A stretch of DNA of 18,272 nucleotides from the NCBI GenBank assembly GCA_900545865.1, contig URAN01000059.1, forward strand, positions 1 through 18,272. The letters are read 5' to 3'. Every line of letters begins with the position of its first letter. Position 1 is the stretch's first letter. Under the pieces are notes generated by a model. It was not told the origin of the DNA. It did not search any database and saw only the letters and a list, made by a program, of their open reading frames with translations. Of the stretch, positions 13,660-18,272 are shown piece after piece. The stretch is from an uncultured Eubacteriales bacterium. GTDB taxonomy: Bacteria; Bacillota; Clostridia; Monoglobales; Monoglobaceae. Both the position numbers and the translations under genes were made by a program.

Positions 13660-14569
13660 CATAAACGAAAACGAAAAAATTCTGCCGCGTGCGGCGGTGA
13701 TACAGGATATGTCGGGATTCGTAAGGGTTTCGCTTACGGAAGCAATCCCGATTCTGGCGGCAATGGGGGTCGAGGTTTGCCCTCTGCCAACCGCGATATT
13801 GTCCACGCATACCTATGAATTTACCAATTATACCCTTTTGGATATGACGGATGAAATGCCTAAGATAATTGAGCATTGGAACAAGCTCGGTCTTGAATTT
13901 GACGCGGTTTACAGCGGATATTTGAGCTCGGGGCGGCAGATTGACATAATACACGATTTTATGCAGAGCCAAAAGAAAAACGGCGCGTTATGCGTTGTTG
14001 ACCCCGTTTTGGGCGACAATGCCCTGACCGATGTAAAGACTGTGTATTCCGACCGAATGACAGAGCTGATTGACGGAATGCGGCGGCTTTGCGGAATTGC
14101 GGACGTTATCACGCCGAACTTGACCGAGGCGTGTCTTTTGCTCGACCGCGATTATCCGAGATGTACGCTCTCGAACGCCGAGATAAAAGATGTTTTATCG
14201 GCGCTGGTTCACCTCGGTGCAAAATCGGCGGTCATCACGAGCATAATGGACGGCAAGGATTCGATGTGCGTTGCCGTGTATGACGGCGGCGAGTATTATA
14301 AAATCGGGTGCGATTATGTTAAACGTCCGTTCCACGGAACGGGTGATATTTTCACAAGCGTACTGACGGGTGCGCTGCTCGGCGGAAATGACACGGCAAA
14401 AGCGGCAAATATCGCCGCGGATTTTGTTGCCCGAGCAATCGAGCTGACCGCAAGACATCCCGAGATGCCTGTGCGGCACGGCGCACTTTTTGAACCTGTT
14501 TTGCAAAGCGGATATTTTGCGCCCGAAAAGCTCGGCGGCATACCCGAACGAATCGAAATATTGAAATAA
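13649..14569 (+). CDS. Pyridoxamine/pyridoxal kinase (PdxY/PdxK-like)
   Basis: 306 residues; ribokinase-fold B6 vitamin kinase of the pyridoxamine-kinase group found in Clostridia, which salvages B6 vitamers to the 5'-phosphates. Signs are an N-terminal AVIQDMSGFVRVSLTEAIPIL (the Asp-Ser-containing vitamer-binding start), LPTAILSTHT, VVDPVLGD (117-124), DVITPNLTEA (152-161) and the catalytic GTGD at 230-233 (FHGTGDIFTSVLTGALL). The ATG lies 11 bp inside the end of the pseudouridine synthase gene with GGAG-like bases upstream, so the pair is translationally coupled. comM follows after 60 bp. The family is well supported; vitamer preference is not. Confidence 0.92.
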   Translation: MKHNINENEKILPRAAVIQDMSGFVRVSLTEAIPILAAMGVEVCPLPTAILSTHTYEFTNYTLLDMTDEMPKIIEHWNKLGLEFDAVYSGYLSSGRQIDIIHDFMQSQKKNGALCVVDPVLGDNALTDVKTVYSDRMTELIDGMRRLCGIADVITPNLTEACLLLDRDYPRCTLSNAEIKDVLSALVHLGAKSAVITSIMDGKDSMCVAVYDGGEYYKIGCDYVKRPFHGTGDIFTSVLTGALLGGNDTAKAANIAADFVARAIELTARHPEMPVRHGALFEPVLQSGYFAPEKLGGIPERIEILK

Positions 14570-14629
14570 ACTTTTATACATTTAAGATAAAACTTTTGCG
14601 GCATTGCCGTAACGGGAGTGACATAAAAA

Positions 14630-16165
14630 ATGATTACAAAAATAAACAGCGTGGGTCTCACGGGAATTGACGGGTTTTGCATCAGGGTCGAAACCGACAT
14701 AAGCAACGGAATCCCTGCGTGGGATGTTGTCGGAATTCCCGATATGGCGGTCAAGGAATCGAAAGAGAGAATCAAGTCCGCACTAAAAAATTCGGGACTT
14801 ATGATACCGGGAAAAAAGATTTTGGTAAATCTTGCCCCGGCAGACATTCGAAAAGAGGGAACGTGTCTTGACCTGCCCATCGCAATCGGAATTTTGACGG
14901 CGAGCGAACAGCTCATAATTGAAAATCTTGAAAGTACGTTCTTTCTCGGCGAGCTTTCGCTTGACGGATGCCTGAGAGATATACGCGGCGCTTTGCCTAT
15001 GGCAATCACCGCATACCAAAACGGCGCGAAACGGATTTTTCTTCCGAAGCAGAATGCAAAAGAGGCTGCGGTCGTTGACGGACTTGAGGTTTACGGCGTT
15101 GACAGCATAACCGACATAATCGGGCATTTCACGGGCGAAAACTTGATTCCGCCGACAATGGTTGATACAGACGGACTGTTTTCGGCGGCGTTGGACACGG
15201 CGTTGGACTTTTCCGATGTAAAGGGTCAGGACAGCGCAAAGCGCGCGTTGGAGATTGCCGCCGCAGGAAGCCATAACATACTTATGATAGGCCCTCCGGG
15301 TTCGGGAAAGACAATGCTTGCACAGAGGATTCCGTCCATATTGCCCTCAATGACATTTGATGAGGCGTTGGACGTAACAAAGGTTCACAGCATTGCGGGG
15401 CATTTGCCGAAAGGCTTACCTATGGTCGTGAACCGACCGTTCAGAAGTCCTCACCATACCGTTTCGGCGGTCGGTCTGACGGGCGGCGGCACAGGCGTGC
15501 CCAAGCCGGGCGAAATCAGCCTTGCACATCACGGAATTTTGTTTCTGGATGAATTACCCGAATTTCGCAAGGACGCGCTCGAAGTAATGCGCCAGCCGTT
15601 AGAGGACGGCACGGTTACAATCACGCGTGCCGGCGGAACTTTTTCGTATCCGTGCAACATTATGCTTGTTGCGAGTATGAACCCGTGTCCGTGCGGATAT
15701 TACGGCGATAAAAAACACGATTGTTCATGTACGCCGCAGAGGATTCAAAAGTATCTGGCGAAGGTCAGCGGCCCTCTGCTTGACAGAATAGATTTGCATA
15801 TAGAAGTTCCCGCGGTGGACTATGAGGATTTGGGGCGGCGCAGCACCGCCGAAAAATCCGCCGAGATAAAAAAGCGCGTTGACAAGGCGCGCGAGATTCA
15901 GACAAAGCGTTATCGCGGAACGGGAATATATTCAAACAGCCGTCTGACGGCGGCGATGATTGACGAGTATTGCGTTCTCGATGACGAGAGCCGCGATTTG
16001 CTCAAAGGCGCGTTTGAAGCTCTGGGATTGAGTGCGCGTGCGCACAGCCGAATACTTAAAGTATCGAGGACGATTGCCGACCTTGGCGGCAGAGAGAAAA
16101 TCGCAAAGCAAGATATAGCCGAGGCGATACGATACCGTTCGCTCGACCGAAAGTTCTGGAATTGA
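14630..16165 (+). CDS. comM: YifB/ComM family Mg-chelatase-like AAA+ ATPase
   Basis: 511 residues, normal for ComM, a hexameric helicase that aids branch migration during natural transformation; many non-competent bacteria also keep it. Domains in order: N-terminal Lon-protease-like ChlI domain (about 20-145), AAA+ core with Walker A GPPGSGKT (221-228) and Walker B ILFLDELPE (303-311), MNPCPCGYYG with a four-Cys cluster (C353, C355, C365, C367) and a C-terminal Mg-chelatase domain with LSARAHSRILKVSRTIADL. GGGAG sits 11 nt before the ATG. It is in the same direction as the kinase gene and trmL, without an obvious terminator after it. Confidence 0.96.
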   Translation: MITKINSVGLTGIDGFCIRVETDISNGIPAWDVVGIPDMAVKESKERIKSALKNSGLMIPGKKILVNLAPADIRKEGTCLDLPIAIGILTASEQLIIENLESTFFLGELSLDGCLRDIRGALPMAITAYQNGAKRIFLPKQNAKEAAVVDGLEVYGVDSITDIIGHFTGENLIPPTMVDTDGLFSAALDTALDFSDVKGQDSAKRALEIAAAGSHNILMIGPPGSGKTMLAQRIPSILPSMTFDEALDVTKVHSIAGHLPKGLPMVVNRPFRSPHHTVSAVGLTGGGTGVPKPGEISLAHHGILFLDELPEFRKDALEVMRQPLEDGTVTITRAGGTFSYPCNIMLVASMNPCPCGYYGDKKHDCSCTPQRIQKYLAKVSGPLLDRIDLHIEVPAVDYEDLGRRSTAEKSAEIKKRVDKAREIQTKRYRGTGIYSNSRLTAAMIDEYCVLDDESRDLLKGAFEALGLSARAHSRILKVSRTIADLGGREKIAKQDIAEAIRYRSLDRKFWN

Positions 16166-16190
16166 CGTCGATGCACGCTATGCTTACTCT

Positions 16191-16211
16191 GAATTTATCA
16201 CAGATAAATTC
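16191..16211. repeat. Perfect short inverted repeat after comM
   Basis: GAATTTATC (16191-16199), ACA loop, GATAAATTC (16203-16211). The 9-bp stem is AT-rich and has no T run, so it is not a standard terminator. It lies in a 173-bp gap before trmL that otherwise holds no gene; it may be an operator or part of a dispersed repeat. Confidence 0.6.
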
Positions 16212-16338
16212 AATCGCTTGCTTTGCGGCATCTCCTCTTCCCAAAAAATTTCGGGTACAACCCTCCTTTTTCGGGAACCCTAACATGGCTTGCACGTTTT
16301 GCAGACTCTGATATATACTTTTGAAAGGACTTAAACAT

Positions 16339-16842
16339 ATGAAACTTCACATTGTACTGGTCGAACCCGAAATCCCGGCAAATACCGGTAATATATCGCG
16401 GACGTGTTCCGTTGCCGATATGCCTTTGCACCTTGTTCATCCCCTCGGTTTTGACATAAGCGAAAAACAGGTGCGCCGCGCCGGGCTTGATTATTGGGAT
16501 GAACTCGACCTTAACGAATACCAAAGTTTTGATGAGGTTATGCAAAGATACCCCGATGGTGTATTCTTTTTCTGTACCACCAAGGCAAAGCATACATACA
16601 GCGATGTCAGATATACAGATTATGCTGATAAGGACATCTTTCTCGTATTCGGCAAGGAAACAAAGGGATTGCCCGAAGAGCTGCTTGCCGAGCATTATGA
16701 AAGCTGTATCCGAATACCGATGAAAGAGCATATGCGTTCGCTTAACCTCTCGAATTCGGTTGCGATAATCGCATACGAGGTCTTGCGCCAATTCGGATTC
16801 GAGCATTTAAAACAAGACGGCGAACTTACGAAACAACATTAA
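16339..16842 (+). CDS. trmL: tRNA (cytidine(34)-2'-O)-methyltransferase
   Basis: 167 residues, the normal size. TrmL methylates the wobble-base ribose of tRNA-Leu; SPOUT/SpoU-class knotted methyltransferase using SAM. Motifs are IPANTGNISRTC (12-23), LVFGKETKGLP (102-112), and the knot motif IPM...RSLNLSNSVAIIAYE (126-147). The frame is open from a TTG at 16321, but AAAGGA (16324-16329) and the standard MKLHIVLVEPEIPANTGN start make ATG 16339 the true start. DegV follows after 42 bp. Confidence 0.95.
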   Translation: MKLHIVLVEPEIPANTGNISRTCSVADMPLHLVHPLGFDISEKQVRRAGLDYWDELDLNEYQSFDEVMQRYPDGVFFFCTTKAKHTYSDVRYTDYADKDIFLVFGKETKGLPEELLAEHYESCIRIPMKEHMRSLNLSNSVAIIAYEVLRQFGFEHLKQDGELTKQH

Positions 16843-16884
16843 TTTATATAAAAAATCAGATAATTTGAAAGGCTTGAGATACTT

Positions 16885-17751
16885 ATGATTAAAATAGTAA
16901 CCGATTCGGCGGCGGATATTCCGAAAAGCATTGCCGAGGAACTGGATATAGAAATACTTCCGTTTATGATTAACATTGACGGAAAGCAAATCGTCGCGGA
17001 TAAAAACCTTACTCCGCAGGAGTTTTATAAAATGGTTGAGAACTGTGTGGAAATCCCGAGTACCTCACAGATGAGCCCTGCCGATTTAGAGGATATTTAT
17101 CGCAAAATAGGTGCGGAAAATACCATTATTCACATCACTATGTCCGCAAGAGGAAGCGGTATCAACAATACCTCTAACCTTGTTGCGGCACAGCTCAACG
17201 ATGAGGGGTTTGACATCACCGTTATCGATTCGGGAAAGTTCACAATGATAATAGGCGATACCGTTATAAAAGCGGCAAAAATGGCAAGGAGCGGCGCGTC
17301 AAAGCAAGAGATTATTGACTTTACCAACGAGAATTATGCGCGTGACACCGCATATTTTTTGGTTGACGACCTCACATTTCTTAAAAAGGGCGGCAGGATA
17401 AAGGCAACAACGATGGCAATAAGCAAGGTTCTTGATATTAAGCCTATCCTCTTTATAAACGATGGTCTTGTTGAGGCAACGCGAAAGGTTCGCGGTCTCA
17501 AAAAGTCTCTGTCCGTCCTCGTTGATTTTATTGAGGAGAGAATGGAAAATCCCGAAGAAAACGAAGTGATGATTCTCGATTCGGACGCACCCGACAAGGT
17601 TGAGGCAATCGAAGAAATGATTCGAGAGAGGATAAAACCCAAGGCGATTACGTATGCCAAAATCGGTCCGGTTATAACCTGTCACGCAGGCCCGGGGCTT
17701 GTCGGCGTGTATTTCAAACATAAAAAGCCGTATACCGAATACGATAAATAA
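16885..17751 (+). CDS. DegV family fatty-acid-binding protein
   Basis: 288 residues, the usual length. DegV/FakB-type proteins bind a fatty acid and, with the kinase FakA, feed acyl-phosphate to phospholipid synthesis. Seen: N-terminal VTDSAADIP (5-13), PSTSQMSP, ISMSARGSGI-like HITMSARGSGINN (the acyl-binding loop), and KKGGRIKATT (in LTFLKKGGRIKA) typical of the second domain. GAAAGG is upstream of the ATG. Which of the several DegV subtypes this is, and whether FakA is its partner here, cannot be told; no fakA is in the window. Confidence 0.94.
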   Translation: MIKIVTDSAADIPKSIAEELDIEILPFMINIDGKQIVADKNLTPQEFYKMVENCVEIPSTSQMSPADLEDIYRKIGAENTIIHITMSARGSGINNTSNLVAAQLNDEGFDITVIDSGKFTMIIGDTVIKAAKMARSGASKQEIIDFTNENYARDTAYFLVDDLTFLKKGGRIKATTMAISKVLDIKPILFINDGLVEATRKVRGLKKSLSVLVDFIEERMENPEENEVMILDSDAPDKVEAIEEMIRERIKPKAITYAKIGPVITCHAGPGLVGVYFKHKKPYTEYDK

Positions 17752-17802
17752 ATCATTGTCGGTGATAAAATAAATATATTTCGGCAAAACAAGGAGGATT
17801 AT

Positions 17803-18272
17803 ATGGAACACGATGAAATGAAGTTTTCAATCCTGTACACTCTCGACAAGTATGTCGAGCCGATAACGATGACCGAACTTTGTGACATATTGACGTGGGA
17901 AAAACAGGTAATGAACTATTTTGACCTCGCTCTTATGCTCAACGAGCTTATAGAGGACGGCTTTGTGCAATCAAAGTTCTATCGCGATGAACACGCGTTC
18001 TCGCTAACCGAAAAAGGAACGGAAACGAATTCGTTCTTTTTTGAGAGGATTCCGCCGAGTGTGCGGCGGCGTATCGATTCAGTTATATCCGAACGCAAAT
18101 ATGATGAACAGTATAACCCCAACGCGGTTGATACCGAGGTTATTCCAATCGCAAAGCATCAGTATATGGCGGCTCTGTCGATGCTCGATTCCAACCTGCC
18201 GATGCTGGAGGTAAAAATCCATGCCGGCGGCAGAGGGGACGCCGAACGCGCCGCAAAAATTCTTGCCGCACA
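17803..18272 (+). CDS. DUF4364 family protein, 3' partial
   Basis: Open from ATG 17803 (AAGGAGG 17791-17797, 5 nt before the start) to the window end with no stop, 156 codons visible. DUF4364 is a small Firmicute family with an N-terminal winged-helix fold: EMKFSILYTLDKYVEPITMTEL and LALMLNELIEDGFVQSK fit a wHTH, followed by LTEKGTETNSFFFERIPPSVR. It could be a regulator, but its target is unknown. It lies 51 bp after degV in the same direction, probably co-transcribed. Confidence 0.9.
   Translation, partial: MEHDEMKFSILYTLDKYVEPITMTELCDILTWEKQVMNYFDLALMLNELIEDGFVQSKFYRDEHAFSLTEKGTETNSFFFERIPPSVRRRIDSVISERKYDEQYNPNAVDTEVIPIAKHQYMAALSMLDSNLPMLEVKIHAGGRGDAERAAKILAA

Noticed and set aside
1..18272. 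CRISPR array, tRNA or rRNA genes, integrase or transposase
   Set aside because: No spaced direct repeats of CRISPR type, no cloverleaf with conserved T-arm that I could find, and no recombinase motifs in any large frame.

Overview
The window looks like a chromosomal segment of a Firmicute of the class Clostridia, probably an uncultured gut Oscillospirales-type organism. The reasons are the Shine-Dalgarno-led genes (GGAG-type sites, some GTG/TTG starts), sigma-A-type promoters with TG-extended -10 boxes, the family mix (DUF4364, DUF4830, DUF4186, DegV, a Firmicute-like FtsZ) and the sugar-acid and amino-sugar catabolism. The taxonomy is inferred from gene content only.

Left part, 1-6631 (+ strand): two sugar operons. 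Genes at 2-808 (sugar nucleotidyltransferase, cut by the window edge), 798-1880 (NahK-like N-acetylhexosamine kinase) and 1905-3029 (nagA) form an amino-sugar salvage operon that ends in a hairpin terminator at 3048-3076. After a small doubtful ORF (3136-3318), a near-consensus promoter (3324-3352) with a twin TGTACA site (3358-3384) leads eda (KDPG aldolase), a dgoK-family kinase and uxaC (uronate isomerase). This is part of a hexuronate-to-KDPG route; the middle steps are not in the window. An 84-bp tandem repeat with a conserved small hairpin lies between dgoK and uxaC and supplies the last codons of dgoK.

Middle, 6634-10651: DUF4186 (- strand) with a fully consensus promoter, a gene-free AT-rich stretch with inverted repeats, then an accessory-looking cassette. 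Two divergent small XRE regulators share a 150-bp control region. It has two promoters with identical hexamers and spacing, and three copies of an AGAATTTC operator core spaced 30 and 60 bp apart. Downstream of the + strand regulator lie a 29-residue lipoprotein-like microgene, three paralogous zinc-ribbon membrane proteins with Q/N/Y-rich linkers, and a zinc-ribbon protein with a PH/GRAM-like domain. A strong bidirectional terminator separates the cassette from ftsZ. This cassette is the best candidate for an undescribed system; I do not know its function.

Right part, 10689-18272: housekeeping genes. These are ftsZ (- strand, own promoter), a 400-bp non-coding stretch with two + strand promoters and a strongly structured segment that could be a small RNA, a DUF4830 membrane protein (- strand), and a + strand run: RsuA-type pseudouridine synthase, pyridoxamine kinase, comM, trmL, a DegV protein, and DUF4364 (cut by the window end).
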